Source: Hoeflea ulvae
GTDB lineage: Bacteria; Pseudomonadota; Alphaproteobacteria; Rhizobiales; Rhizobiaceae
Assembly (NCBI RefSeq): GCF_026619435.1
Contig: NZ_JAOVZQ010000001.1
Coordinates: forward strand, 1,929,501-1,993,500
Direction: 5' to 3'
Length of the DNA stretch: 64,000 bases
The notes under the pieces are model-generated. The model worked only from the letters and a program-made list of their open reading frames with translations. It ran no database searches and was not told the DNA's origin. The first letter of the stretch is position 1; each line of letters opens with the position of its first letter. A program made the translations under genes and the position numbers. Of this stretch, positions 18,019-28,866 are shown one piece after another.

Positions 18019-20949
18019 TCAGTTCGGTTTGGAAACCGGAAACCGTTCCTTGAGAAGCTTGAGAACCGAATCCGAACCGATCGGCGGGCCGAACAGGAAG
18101 CTCTGCCCGTAATCGCAGCCGATTTCGGAGAGCTTGATCGCATCTTCCTCGGATTTGACGCCCTCGGCCACCACCTGCATGTCCAGTTTCTTGGCCAGAT
18201 CGACGATCGACCGGATCAGCACGCCGCCCTTGTCGGACTGGTCGATGACCAGAGACCTGTCGATCTTCAACGTCTTGAACGGAAAGCGGGTCAGATAGGC
18301 CAGCGAGGAATGGCCGGTTCCGAAATCGTCCAGTGTCAGGCCGATGCCGGCATCGGCCAGCCGTGACAGGGTCATCAGCGCCTGTTGCGGATTGTGCATG
18401 ACCAGGGTTTCGGTCAGCTCCAGCCGGAACCGCTTCGGGTCGCAGCGCGAAGCCGAGATCGCCTTGATGACGTCGTTGCACAGGTCGCTCTTGAGCAATT
18501 GCGCGCTCGACAAATTCACCGACATGAAACCCGCGACTTCGCCGACGGCTTCCTGCCACCGCGCCAGGTCTTCCGCCGATTGCTTGAGCGCATACATGCC
18601 GAGTTCGAGGATCAGGTCGGAGGCTTCTGCGATGGGGATGAATTCGGACGGCGGCACGGTGCCGCGCTTGGGGTCCTCCCAGCGCAGCAGCGCTTCAAAG
18701 CCGGCAATCTCCGCATCCTTGAGTTCGACGATCGGCTGGTAGACCAGTGTGAGTTCCCGCCGCTCCAGCGCCCGGCGCAGATCGCTTTCCAGCCGCTGGC
18801 GGTCCGAGCCGACGGTCCTGAAGGCCGGCCGGAACGGTTCGATCCGGTTGCCGCCAAAACGCTTGGCCTGATACATGGCCAGTTCGGCGTCCTTTATCAG
18901 ATCGTCGGGAATGGCGTTGTTTTCGACCCAGGTCACCACGCCGATGGAGGCGGTCAGCCGGATGTCCTGTCCGGCAAAATCGATCGGGGCGGCAATCGCC
19001 TTGGAGATGGCTTCCGCCAGCGCCGCCACCTTGACGGCGTCCTGTTCGGACACCAGCACCAGGCCGAACTGGTCGCCGGCAATGCGTGCCAGCGTGTCCT
19101 GCGGCTTGAGCAGCCGTTTCAGCCGCCGCGTCAGCGCCAGCAGGATGGTGTCGCCCACCGACATTCCGAGCCTGTCATTGACCTGCTTGAAGCGGTCGAG
19201 ATCGATCATGAACACGCTCGGGCGCACATCCGGGTAGCGCTCGGCCATGTTGATCATGGTCTCGAGCCGGTCGACGAACAATTGCCGGTTGGGCAGTCCG
19301 GTCAGATTGTCGTGAACCGCGTCATGCAGCAGCCGGTCTTCCGAGGTCTTCTGCTCGGTAACGTCGATGATGGTGCCGACGCAGCGGATGACTTCGCCGT
19401 TTGAGCCCAGCACCGGCCGAGCCCTGAGCGCCATCCAGTGGTAATGCCCGTCTTCGGCGCGCATGCGGAACTGGTGGTTGAGCCGGCCCTTGCGGTGTTC
19501 GAGCAGCACGTCAAGCGTGGTGCGGAAGCGGTCGCGGTCATCGGCATGAACCCGCGGCAGCCAGAGCCGTGCCGGTCCGGCCAGCGAGCCGGGCGACAGT
19601 CCCAGCTGCGGCGACAGGTCAGGCGAGGTGACGACGCGATCGCGGGTCACATCCCAGTCCCAGACCGTGTCGCCGGACCCGGCAAGCGCCATGGCCTGAC
19701 GCTCCATGTCCGAAAACAGGCCCTGGTGATAGGCGCCGCCGGCAAAGGCGTGCTGCATCACCGTGAACCCCATCAAAAGCACGATCAGCACCAGACCGCC
19801 GCCCAGCGCCGGCTGCACGATATCGTTGGCCAGTTGCCCGGTCACCGTCATCCAGGCACCGAAGAGCCAGCACAGGATCAGCGCCCAGGTGGGGATCAGC
19901 ATCACCGCCCGGTCATATCGGTGAAAGCCGAGATAGGCGATCAGGGCCACGCCGGCGACGGCCGTGGCCGCAAAGGAAAGCCGGGCAATGCCCGAGGCCA
20001 CCGGCGGATCATAGATGGCGACGGCAAACAGCCCGCCCAGGCCCAGGATCCACGCGACCGTTACATAGGACAGGTTGGTGTGCCAGCGGTTGAGATTGAG
20101 ATAGGTGAACAGGAACACCACGAGCCCGGTCGCCAGCAGCACCTCGGTGCCCGAGCGCCAGATCCGCTCGTCGCCGGGGGTGACGCTGATCAGCTTGGAC
20201 AGGAAACCGAAATCCACCGAGACATAGGCGAGCACGGCCCAGGCCAGTGCCGCAGTCGCCGGAAGCATGGAGGTGCCCTTGACCACGAAGAGGATGGTCA
20301 GGAACACCGCCAGAAGTCCGGCAATGCCGAGCACGATGCCGCGATAGAGCGTATAGGCGTTGACCGCGTCCTTGTAGGCCTCGGGCTCCCACAGATAGAT
20401 CTGCGGCAGATCGGGTGCGGCCAGTTCAGCGACGAAGGTGATCACGGTTCCCGGGTTGAGCGTGATGCGGAAGACGTCGTCCTCGCTGCTTTCGACCTTG
20501 TCGAGGGCAAAGCCCTCGCTCGGGGTGATCCCCAGAATGCGGGCGGAGCCCAGATCCGGCCACAGGATGCCGGATCCGACCAACCGGAAATGCGGCGCCA
20601 CGATCAGCCGGTCGATCTGTTCATCGGTGACATTGGCCAGCGCAAACACCGCCCAGTCGCCCGAATGCTGCGGCGAGCTGGCGCGGACCTCGATGCGGCG
20701 GACGATCCCGTCCGCTCCGGCGGCCGTCGACACCTGAAAGGCCTCTCCGCGCCGCTTGTAGATCTCGGTGGTCGCGGTCAGGTCAAGGGCGGTGTCATCG
20801 CGGCTGATCTTGACCGGTTCGGTGGCCTGCGCCATCGGCGCAAGCACGAACATCACGCAGGCGACAACCAGACCGCACAGGGTCTTCACGCTGCAGGCGG
20901 CCAGAGCGCCGCGACGTCTGGTGGTGGTGAAACGGGATATGCATGTCAT
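18019..20949 (-). CDS. Membrane-bound PAS-GGDEF-EAL protein with degenerate GGDEF motif
   Basis: A cyclic-di-GMP signalling protein of 976 residues. Order: signal/anchor (about 20-45), periplasmic sensor domain (to about 190), seven transmembrane helices (about 200-400, 7TMR-DISM-like), PAS (about 420-540), GGDEF (about 550-710) and EAL (about 720-970). The GGDEF signature reads AGDQF, so cyclase activity is unlikely, although NLTGLPNR and DLDRFKQVND are normal. The EAL domain keeps GFEALLRWEDP, ELTETL, LDDFGTGHSSL, KIDRSL and VAEGVKSEED, so it is probably an active phosphodiesterase. ATG 20947-20949 overlaps the GNAT stop (ATGA). Confidence 0.9.
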   Translation of the reverse strand: MTCISRFTTTRRRGALAACSVKTLCGLVVACVMFVLAPMAQATEPVKISRDDTALDLTATTEIYKRRGEAFQVSTAAGADGIVRRIEVRASSPQHSGDWAVFALANVTDEQIDRLIVAPHFRLVGSGILWPDLGSARILGITPSEGFALDKVESSEDDVFRITLNPGTVITFVAELAAPDLPQIYLWEPEAYKDAVNAYTLYRGIVLGIAGLLAVFLTILFVVKGTSMLPATAALAWAVLAYVSVDFGFLSKLISVTPGDERIWRSGTEVLLATGLVVFLFTYLNLNRWHTNLSYVTVAWILGLGGLFAVAIYDPPVASGIARLSFAATAVAGVALIAYLGFHRYDRAVMLIPTWALILCWLFGAWMTVTGQLANDIVQPALGGGLVLIVLLMGFTVMQHAFAGGAYHQGLFSDMERQAMALAGSGDTVWDWDVTRDRVVTSPDLSPQLGLSPGSLAGPARLWLPRVHADDRDRFRTTLDVLLEHRKGRLNHQFRMRAEDGHYHWMALRARPVLGSNGEVIRCVGTIIDVTEQKTSEDRLLHDAVHDNLTGLPNRQLFVDRLETMINMAERYPDVRPSVFMIDLDRFKQVNDRLGMSVGDTILLALTRRLKRLLKPQDTLARIAGDQFGLVLVSEQDAVKVAALAEAISKAIAAPIDFAGQDIRLTASIGVVTWVENNAIPDDLIKDAELAMYQAKRFGGNRIEPFRPAFRTVGSDRQRLESDLRRALERRELTLVYQPIVELKDAEIAGFEALLRWEDPKRGTVPPSEFIPIAEASDLILELGMYALKQSAEDLARWQEAVGEVAGFMSVNLSSAQLLKSDLCNDVIKAISASRCDPKRFRLELTETLVMHNPQQALMTLSRLADAGIGLTLDDFGTGHSSLAYLTRFPFKTLKIDRSLVIDQSDKGGVLIRSIVDLAKKLDMQVVAEGVKSEEDAIKLSEIGCDYGQSFLFGPPIGSDSVLKLLKERFPVSKPN

Positions 20950-21569
20950 CCGCCGGAACCGGATCCTTTCGACCGTGCGACTCGCCAATCCTCGGCTATC
21001 AGCGCGTAAAGCAGGTGATCACGCCAGGCGCCGTTGATTTTGAGGTAGCCGTTCAAATATCCCTCACGCCGAAAACCGACATTTTCAAGGAGGCGCTGGC
21101 TCCTTGCATTGTCGGGAATACAGGCCGCCTCTATCCGGTGCAACCGCATCCGTTCAAACACATGGGGAAGGAGGGATTTAAGTGCGTCATGCATCAGGCC
21201 CTTGCCGGCATATTGATGCCCCATCCAGTAGCCCAGCGAGCAGCATTCCGCAGCGCCGCGCCGGATCGTGCCCAGTGTGACACCGCCGACCAGGCGCCCG
21301 TTCGCCTTCTGGCAAACAAACAGCGGCAGCGCCAGACCGGCCTCGCGATCGGCGTCATAGCGGCGGATCCGGTAGCGGAAGGCCGGGCGGGTCAGGTCGT
21401 CCTCGGGCCAGCGCGGCTCCCATGGCTCGAGAAACGCCCGGCTTGCCGCGCGAAGCTGGCTCCATTCGGCAAAGTCTCCCGCCTGCGGATGGCGCAGAAA
21501 GGTGCGCTCTCCCTCTATCCGAAACTCTTCCTGGGCTCGTCCGCGGAATCTGAATACCGGAGGCGCCAT
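20946..21569 (-). CDS. GNAT family N-acetyltransferase, RimJ-like
   Basis: Acetyltransferase of 207 residues related to RimJ/RimL, which acetylate the N-terminus of ribosomal or other proteins. Seen are the EGERTFLRHPQAGDF start, CSLGYWMGHQYAGKGLMHDA (acetyl-CoA loop), and NARSQRLLENVGFRREGYL. Its stop overlaps the GGDEF-EAL start by four bases. The substrate is not predictable. Confidence 0.88.
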   Translation of the reverse strand: MAPPVFRFRGRAQEEFRIEGERTFLRHPQAGDFAEWSQLRAASRAFLEPWEPRWPEDDLTRPAFRYRIRRYDADREAGLALPLFVCQKANGRLVGGVTLGTIRRGAAECCSLGYWMGHQYAGKGLMHDALKSLLPHVFERMRLHRIEAACIPDNARSQRLLENVGFRREGYLNGYLKINGAWRDHLLYALIAEDWRVARSKGSGSGG

Positions 21570-21584
21570 GGCGGCCTCTGAACT

Positions 21585-22883
21585 TTACTCGGCCGCAGCG
21601 GTACGCCCGCCACGTTGGCCAAGTGCATGCGCCATTTCGGTCACCGGCATGAGCGTGTCGATCGGTCCGATTGCCGACACCGTGATCGGTGTCTCGAAGA
21701 ACAGTTTTTCGGAAAGATCGGACAGCCGTTTCGGCGTGATGTTGGCGAGCCGCTCCATCAGTTCGACATTGCTGACCGGCCGGCCGAACAACAGCATCTG
21801 GCGGGCGATCTGGCTGGCTCTCGCCGCCGGGCTTTCCTGCGCCATCAACAGGCCGGAACGGACCTGCGCCCGCGACCGGTTGATTTCCTGTTCCTCGACG
21901 CCGTCGGCGGCCTTGGCCAGTTCGGCGAGAATGACCGGGACCAGTTCGGCCAGGTCATCGGCGCCGGTTGCGGCGTGAACGCCGAACAGGCCGGAATCCG
22001 AAAAGCCCCAGTGAAAGGCATAGACCGAATAGCACAGCCCGCGTTCCTCGCGGACCTCCTGGAACAGGCGCGATGACATGCCGCCGCCCAGGATGTTGGC
22101 GAGCATCTGCGAGCAGTAGAAGTCACGGACCTGGTAGGCCCGGCCTTCGAATCCGATCATCATCTGCGCGTCCATCAGGTCGCGGCTCTCGCGGTAGTCG
22201 CCACCGGTATAGATGGCTTTCGGGATGGCGCGCAATTGCGTGCCGGTCGGCTTGATCGACTTGCCGAAGCGCTCGTCGACCAGCTTGACGAAGATGTCGT
22301 GATCGACCGCGCCGGCGGCCACCACTACCATGCGGTCGCCGGTGTAATGCCGGGCGAGATAGCTTTTGATCTGCGCCGTGGTAAAGGCCTTCACCGTTTC
22401 CGGCGTGCCCAGGATCGGCCGTCCGATGGTCTGGTCGCGGAAGGCGGCTTCGGCGAACTTGTCATAGACCACGTCGTCGGGCGTGTCGTTGGCCGCGCCG
22501 ATTTCCTGCAGGATGACGTGTTTTTCGCGGGTGAGTTCATCCTCGTCAAACACCGAATTGGTCAGAATGTCGTGCAGGATGTCGACCGCCAGCGGCACGT
22601 GGTCCTTGAGCACGCGGGCATAATAGGATGTGGTTTCCGTCGAGGTTGCGGCATTGACTTCGCCACCGACATTCTCGATTTCCTCGGCGATCTGACGGGC
22701 CGTGCGCTTGTGCGTTCCCTTGAACGCCATGTGCTCGAGCAGATGGGCAATGCCGTGCTCGTCAGCGGTCTCGTCACGGGAGCCCGATTTCACCCAGACC
22801 CCCAGAGCGACGCTCTCGAGATGGGGCATCGTCTCGGTCACGACGGTGACGCCGTTGTCGAGAGTTGTTGTCTTGACTTTCAT
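21585..22883 (-). CDS. M16 family zinc peptidase (mitochondrial processing peptidase-like)
   Basis: Metallopeptidase of 432 residues in the pitrilysin/MPP family. The inverted zinc motif HLLEH is in EHGIAHLLEHMAFKGTHKR, and the distal glutamate is in ENVGGEVNAATS. The C-terminal half has the Gly-rich LGGGMSSRLFQEVREERGL. It has no signal peptide, so it is presumably cytoplasmic. ATG 22883 is preferred over an in-frame GTG 9 bases upstream because GAGGAAA lies at proper distance. It lies 19 bases downstream of thrC. Confidence 0.93.
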   Translation of the reverse strand: MKVKTTTLDNGVTVVTETMPHLESVALGVWVKSGSRDETADEHGIAHLLEHMAFKGTHKRTARQIAEEIENVGGEVNAATSTETTSYYARVLKDHVPLAVDILHDILTNSVFDEDELTREKHVILQEIGAANDTPDDVVYDKFAEAAFRDQTIGRPILGTPETVKAFTTAQIKSYLARHYTGDRMVVVAAGAVDHDIFVKLVDERFGKSIKPTGTQLRAIPKAIYTGGDYRESRDLMDAQMMIGFEGRAYQVRDFYCSQMLANILGGGMSSRLFQEVREERGLCYSVYAFHWGFSDSGLFGVHAATGADDLAELVPVILAELAKAADGVEEQEINRSRAQVRSGLLMAQESPAARASQIARQMLLFGRPVSNVELMERLANITPKRLSDLSEKLFFETPITVSAIGPIDTLMPVTEMAHALGQRGGRTAAAE

Positions 22884-22902
22884 GCGTGTCACTTTCCTCG
22901 GG

Positions 22903-24306
22903 TCATTGTGCGGCCCGCGTCAGGGACAAGATATGGGCTTCCACCTTGTCCTGTTCACTCGGCAACACGCTGAACCGTTCCTCCCGTTTCATCAAATCAG
23001 AGAGCCACGACGGGAGCGCGGGGTCAATACCACAGGCTTGTTTTACGGCGTCGGGGAACTTCGCCGGATGCGCTGTCGCCAGCGTTATCATGGGTGCGGC
23101 AGGCTTCGTCATCCGGTCTGCGACATGGACGGCCACGGCCGTGTGCGGATCAAGCACATAGCCGGTTTGTGCCTGCATGTCGCTGATCACCGCCTTGACC
23201 TGGCGCTCGCTGGCGCGGCCGGCGCGGAAGTCCTTGCGGATCGCCTTGAGCGCGGCTTCACCGATGTCGAAGGCGCCCGACTGCTTCAGCCCCGACATCG
23301 CCCGGCGCACGGTTTCCGCGTCACGCGCCCCGGCCTCGAACAGGAGCCTTTCGAAATTCGACGAGATCTGGATGTCCATCGATGGCGAGGTGGTTGGATT
23401 GACGCCGCGCATCTCGTAGCGGCCCGTGCGCATCGTGCGCGCCAGAATGTCGTTCTCGTTGGTGGCAATCACCAGCTTGGCGATCGGCAATCCCATGCGC
23501 TTGGCGCAGTATCCGGCGAAGATATCGCCGAAATTGCCGGTGGGAACCGTGAAAGACACCTTGCGGTCGGGCGAGCCCAGGGAAACCGCGGCGGTGAAAT
23601 AATAGACGATCTGGGCCATGATCCGGGCCCAGTTGATCGAATTGACGCCGGACAGGCGCACCTGGTCGCGGAAGGAGCCGTGATTGAACATGGCTTTGAT
23701 CATGTCCTGGCAATCGTCGAAATTGCCCTGAAGCGCCACGGCATGGACATTGGACGCTTTCGACGTGGTCATCTGCCGCTGCTGCACCGGTGAAACCCGG
23801 CCTTCGGGAAACAGGATGAAGATGTCGGTGCGGTCACGCCCGGCAAAGGCGTCGATCGCAGCACCGCCGGTGTCGCCTGATGTGGCGCCGACTATGGTCG
23901 CACGCTGGTCGCGCTTGGCCAGGACATGGTCCATCAGCCGGGCGATCAACTGCATCGCCACGTCCTTGAAGGCCAGGGTCGGGCCGTGAAACAGCTCCAG
24001 AATGAAGGCGTTGGCGCCGGTTTGCACCAAGGGAGCGACAGCCGGATGCCGGAAGGTGGCATAGGCCTCGTCGATCATCGCCCGCAATGCCTCTGGCTCG
24101 ATCTCGCCGGCGGTGAAGGGTTCCATCACGCGGAACGCGATCTCCTGATAGCTCTGGCCACGCATCGCCCGGATATCCTTGCGGGTGAATGTCGGCCATT
24201 CGCGCGGCACATACAGTCCGCCATCGCGGGCCAGGCCTGCCAGAAGTGCATCGGAAAAGCCCAGGTTCGGGGCTTCGCCCCGTGTCGAAATATAGTCCAC
24301 AGACAT
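22903..24306 (-). CDS. thrC: Threonine synthase
   Basis: PLP enzyme converting O-phosphohomoserine to threonine, the last pathway step. It has 467 residues, typical of the long bacterial/fungal ThrC class. The start MSVDYISTRG with APNLGFSDALLAGLARDGGL is diagnostic. The PLP lysine is in GPTLAFKDVAMQ and the phosphate loop in GATSGDTGGAAI. ATG 24304-24306 has GGAGAAC before it. Homoserine kinase is at 14233-15213. Confidence 0.96.
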   Translation of the reverse strand: MSVDYISTRGEAPNLGFSDALLAGLARDGGLYVPREWPTFTRKDIRAMRGQSYQEIAFRVMEPFTAGEIEPEALRAMIDEAYATFRHPAVAPLVQTGANAFILELFHGPTLAFKDVAMQLIARLMDHVLAKRDQRATIVGATSGDTGGAAIDAFAGRDRTDIFILFPEGRVSPVQQRQMTTSKASNVHAVALQGNFDDCQDMIKAMFNHGSFRDQVRLSGVNSINWARIMAQIVYYFTAAVSLGSPDRKVSFTVPTGNFGDIFAGYCAKRMGLPIAKLVIATNENDILARTMRTGRYEMRGVNPTTSPSMDIQISSNFERLLFEAGARDAETVRRAMSGLKQSGAFDIGEAALKAIRKDFRAGRASERQVKAVISDMQAQTGYVLDPHTAVAVHVADRMTKPAAPMITLATAHPAKFPDAVKQACGIDPALPSWLSDLMKREERFSVLPSEQDKVEAHILSLTRAAQ

Positions 24307-24462
24307 GTTCTCCGGTGGTGGACGCGGGTCGCGCAAGATGAGATAAAGTCGGTCGAATTCTCGCCACGCGGCTGATATAGACCATGGGCGGTCGTCATGC
24401 AAAGGCTAGACGATGTCTGCGAAATTTGCCCCGGGCGTTGTGTGAATGAAGGTAGGTATATT

Positions 24463-25020
24463 GTGTCAAACTCATTGTTGCGTTTCATCCCGGCTCTGAT
24501 CGGTGCTGCCGTGATCGCCGGCTGCACCTCCACTGATCCGCGCGCCGTTCTCGGCGGCGGCGGCCAGCAGCCGGCAATCGATCAGGCGACGAATGCGCCG
24601 GTGGTGCAGGGCACCTGCCCGCAGGTGATCTTGCGCGAAGGCACGGCCTATTACACACGCTATGCCAAGGGCGGTGAGGGCGACGCCACCAAGGTGATGC
24701 ACCAGGCTTCGATTTCCGACACCACGCGGCAATGCCGCATCAGCGGTGATCAGATGATCATCACGGTTGTCGCCTCTGGGCGCGTCGTGGCCGGACCTGC
24801 CGGCAAGCCGGGCACTGTCGAGGTGCCGGTGCGCATCGCCGTGGTCGAGGGCGATACGGTGCTCTATTCGGAACTGCAGAAACAGCCTGTGAACCTGCTG
24901 GAAGGCATGCCCGCCGAGCAGTTCATCTTCACCAATGACAGCGTGGCATTCCCGGCGGCCTCGTCGCAGACGGCCAAGCTCTATGTCGGCATCGACCCGG
25001 GCCCGTACAACACGCCCTGA
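24463..25020 (+). CDS. Putative outer-membrane lipoprotein, conserved hypothetical
   Basis: A protein of 185 residues with a lipoprotein signal: hydrophobic segment FIPALIGAAVIAGC ending in lipobox IAGC at about residue 20. The mature part begins TSTDPRAVLGGGG, has two further cysteines (GTCPQVI, TRQCRIS) and no recognised enzyme motif. The start is GTG 24463 with AGGTAGG upstream. It is divergent from thrC, convergent with the HAD gene. I do not recognise the family. Confidence 0.75.
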   Translation: MSNSLLRFIPALIGAAVIAGCTSTDPRAVLGGGGQQPAIDQATNAPVVQGTCPQVILREGTAYYTRYAKGGEGDATKVMHQASISDTTRQCRISGDQMIITVVASGRVVAGPAGKPGTVEVPVRIAVVEGDTVLYSELQKQPVNLLEGMPAEQFIFTNDSVAFPAASSQTAKLYVGIDPGPYNTP

Positions 25021-25032
25021 CGGCCGCACTGA

Positions 25033-25722
25033 TCACAGAAGTTCGGACCATCCGGCCAGCGCTTCAACGGTGGCCGGAAGCTCGGCCATCCGCCGGATCA
25101 CGGTCTCGGCCCCGGCCTCGGTCAGCTTGTCGGCGTGACCGGGATAGCTGTGCGAGCCGCCGGTGAAGCCGACGACGCGCATGCCGGCGGCGGCTGCGGC
25201 ATGGATGCCGTGCACCGAATCCTCGACCACCAGAACCTTCTCCGGCTCGACAGTGAATGTCCGGGCACCGTGCAGGAACACGTCCGGCGCCGGCTTGGTG
25301 CGGCCTTCGCCGACTTCCCGCGCCGAATAGACATGCTCGCCGAAAAGCCGGTCGATGCCGGTGCGCGCCAGCATCATGGTCAGGCGCTTCTGCTCCGAAT
25401 TCGAACAGATGCAGCGCGGGCCCGGAATGCGGCTGATTGCCTCGATGACGCCGTCAATGGCGACGACTTCGGTGGCCAGCCGCTTGTCGAGCAGCTTGTC
25501 GGATGCATCCAGCAGTGCGGCGGAGAACGGGATGCTGGATTCGCGCTCGACCTCGAACAGGATGTCCTTCCAGGTCAGACCGGCGAAACGCTCGGCCACC
25601 TCTTCCGGGCTGATCGGAAAGCCGGCTTCGGTCAGAAGCTTCGATTCCACCTGGGCGGCGACAATTTCACTGTCGACGAGAACGCCGTCGCAATCAAAAA
25701 TGATGAGGTCGAAACCGGACAT
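25033..25722 (-). CDS. HAD-IA family phosphatase
   Basis: A hydrolase of 229 residues in the haloacid dehalogenase superfamily, beta-phosphoglucomutase-like subfamily. Motif I DCDGVLVDSE, motif II CSNSEQ, motif III lysine in GRTKPAPDVFLHGA and motif IV VVEDSVHGIHAA are intact. Such enzymes dephosphorylate sugar phosphates or related metabolites; the substrate is not predictable. It ends 12 bases from the lipoprotein gene. Confidence 0.9.
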   Translation of the reverse strand: MSGFDLIIFDCDGVLVDSEIVAAQVESKLLTEAGFPISPEEVAERFAGLTWKDILFEVERESSIPFSAALLDASDKLLDKRLATEVVAIDGVIEAISRIPGPRCICSNSEQKRLTMMLARTGIDRLFGEHVYSAREVGEGRTKPAPDVFLHGARTFTVEPEKVLVVEDSVHGIHAAAAAGMRVVGFTGGSHSYPGHADKLTEAGAETVIRRMAELPATVEALAGWSELL

Positions 25723-27181
<1,459 letters not shown>

Positions 27182-27240
27182 GCCGAACAGTTTCAGATCC
27201 GGCGGGCGTCAAGTACCTTCAGTCACCGCCGGACATGCAG

Positions 27241-27273
27241 CGCCCGGGATGTTTTGAGCATCCCGGGCGTTTT
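27241..27273 (+). terminator. Rho-independent terminator of ccrM
   Basis: CGCCCGGGATG (27241-27251) pairs perfectly with CATCCCGGGCG (27259-27269) around TTTTGAG and is followed by TTTT. It lies 60 bases after the ccrM stop. Confidence 0.85.
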
Positions 27274-27317
27274 GCATTGAAATGTCCGGAGGTGAAAGCT
27301 CACCCGCAACTTTGATT

Positions 27318-27342
27318 TGAACCAAACCCCGCGCCAGACGTT
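27318..27342 (+). promoter_or_regulatory. EcfG-type general stress promoter of the CsbD gene
   Basis: TGAAC (27318-27322), 16 bases, CGTT (27339-27342): this matches the alphaproteobacterial EcfG consensus GGAAC-N16/17-CGTT with one mismatch. It lies 68 bases before the CsbD start, just after the ccrM terminator. Confidence 0.6.
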
Positions 27343-27409
27343 TTCCCAGGCAAGCCAGATCTTGCACAACCAGCACCGCAGATTTCGCGGTCTTACAGGA
27401 GATAGTGGC

Positions 27410-27592
27410 ATGGGTGAAATGACCGACAAGACCAAGGCCGCCGGTAACAAGGTTGCCGGAGCAACCAAAGACGCCGTCGGCAAGGCGACCGACAACAAGA
27501 AACTTCAGGCCGAAGGCAAGGCGCAAAAGGCCAAGGGCGCCGCGCAGAACGCATCCGGCAAGATCAAGGGCGCCTTGGGCGACAAGGTTTGA
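27410..27592 (+). CDS. CsbD family stress protein
   Basis: A small hydrophilic protein of 60 residues, rich in Lys, Ala and Gly, with the CsbD repeat-like pattern DKTKAAGNKVAGATKDAVGK. CsbD-type proteins are general-stress markers in many bacteria; their molecular role is unknown. ATG 27410 has AGGAG 9 bases upstream; a second ATG at 27419 is possible. An EcfG-like promoter precedes it and a terminator follows. Confidence 0.85.
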   Translation: MGEMTDKTKAAGNKVAGATKDAVGKATDNKKLQAEGKAQKAKGAAQNASGKIKGALGDKV

Positions 27593-27618
27593 CGTTCAAG
27601 CCTGAATCATTGCCAACT

Positions 27619-27654
27619 GGCTGCGCCCCGACAGGGGCGTGGCCTTTTTCTCTT
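27619..27654 (+). terminator. Rho-independent terminator of the CsbD gene
   Basis: GGC-T-GCGCCCC pairs with GGGGCGT-G-GCC around GACA and is followed by TTTTTCTCTTTT. It ends shortly before the start of the AI-2E family gene, so that gene depends on read-through or a promoter of its own. Confidence 0.75.
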
Positions 27655-27671
27655 TTCAGGTGAGGTTCACC

Positions 27672-28789
27672 ATGGATCCGCATACAGATCTCACCAGTCC
27701 CGACATCATCACGATAAAACGTGTTCTGATCGGGATATTCATCGTTCTCATTGCCCAGGTGCTGTTCGTTGCCCAGGACGTCGTCATGCCGATGGTGCTG
27801 GGTGTTCTCATCGCCCTGACGCTGAGACCGGTCGTGCGCTTTGCCGACAAGCGCGGCATCCCCTCGGGAATTTCCGCCATCCTGATCATCGTGTTTCTGG
27901 CCGGTGGTCTTGGCTTCGGCGCCTATTCGCTGTCCGGACCGGTCACGGACCTGATCGCGTCCGCGCCCGAGACGGGCGTGAAGATCAGGGCGAAATTCGC
28001 CGAATACCAGGATGAGATCGAGGCCGTGAAGGAGGCAACCGAGCAGGTCGAGACACTTGCCCAGGGCTCGGACACCCCCGCTGTGCAGAAGGTTGTGGTG
28101 CAGCAGCCGGCTTTGCTCACCGCCGCCGCCTCCAACGCCTTTGTCGGCCTTACCACCTTCGTGGTGGCGCTGATCCTTGCGCTGTTCCTGCTTTCGACCG
28201 GCACGCTGTTTTACGAGAAGGTCGTGGGCATCATGCCGCTGATGAGCGAGAAGAAGCGTGCCTTGCGCGTGATCTATGACGTGGAACGGCAGGTCTCGCG
28301 CTACCTCTTCACCATCACGCTCATCAATGCCGGGCTCGGTGTCGCTATCGGCCTGGGCCTGTGGCTCTACGGCATGCCGAACCCGATCATGTGGGGCTGC
28401 ATAGCCGCGATTCTGAATTTTCTGCCCTTCATCGGTGCATGGGGGGCGCTGCCGCGCTTGCCGCCACCGCCATGGTTGTCTACCCGACGCTCGGGGCGGC
28501 ATTGATCGCGCCTGCCATCTATCTCGGCTTCACCATGCTGGAAGGCAATGTGCTGACGCCGATGATCGTCGGCCGCAGGCTCGAGCTCAACATCGTCGCC
28601 GTTTTTCTCACCGTGACGGTCTGGGGCTGGCTCTGGGGCCTGGTCGGCGCGCTGATGGCGGTGCCGATCCTGGTTGGCGTCAAGGTCCTGTGTGACAACT
28701 TTGAATCGATGAATGCCTTTGGCCAGTTCCTGTCCGGGCGACCGGCTGCCGAAGACAAGGAAATTGCCGAGGAACGCGGCGCGGGCTGA
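27672..28789 (+). pseudogene. AI-2E family permease, interrupted by a frameshift at a G6 run
   Basis: An inner-membrane permease of the AI-2E/PerM family (DUF20), about 372 residues if whole. The first frame starts at ATG 27672 after AGGTGAGG and holds the N-terminal helices and IMWGCIAAILNFLPFIGAW. It then loses homology and stops at 28505. The C-terminal part (AALAATAMVVYPTLG ... LEGNVLTPMIVGRRLELN ... GLVGALMAVPILVGVKV) continues in another frame to 28789. Both parts join if one G is added to the six-G run at 28441-28446. Either a real loss-of-function or phase mutation, or a base-calling error in the homopolymer. Confidence 0.8.
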
Positions 28790-28805
28790 ACCGCGATTGC
28801 GGCAG

Positions 28806-28830
28806 GGAACCAATTGCCCGCTGGGGTGTT
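28806..28830 (+). promoter_or_regulatory. EcfG-type general stress promoter of the DUF3309 gene
   Basis: GGAAC (28806-28810), 16 bases, TGTT (28827-28830): the -35 element is perfect and the -10 element keeps GTT. It lies 36 bases before the start of the DUF3309 gene. Confidence 0.7.
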
Positions 28831-28866
28831 CTGCAGAAGAAGTGCAACCACGCAGGATACTATGTC

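Noticed and set aside
28440..28450. Programmed -1 frameshifting in the AI-2E family gene
   Set aside because: The zero-frame codons (TGG GGG GCG) do not give a standard X XXY YYZ slippery site, and no downstream pseudoknot was evident; mutation or sequencing error is simpler.
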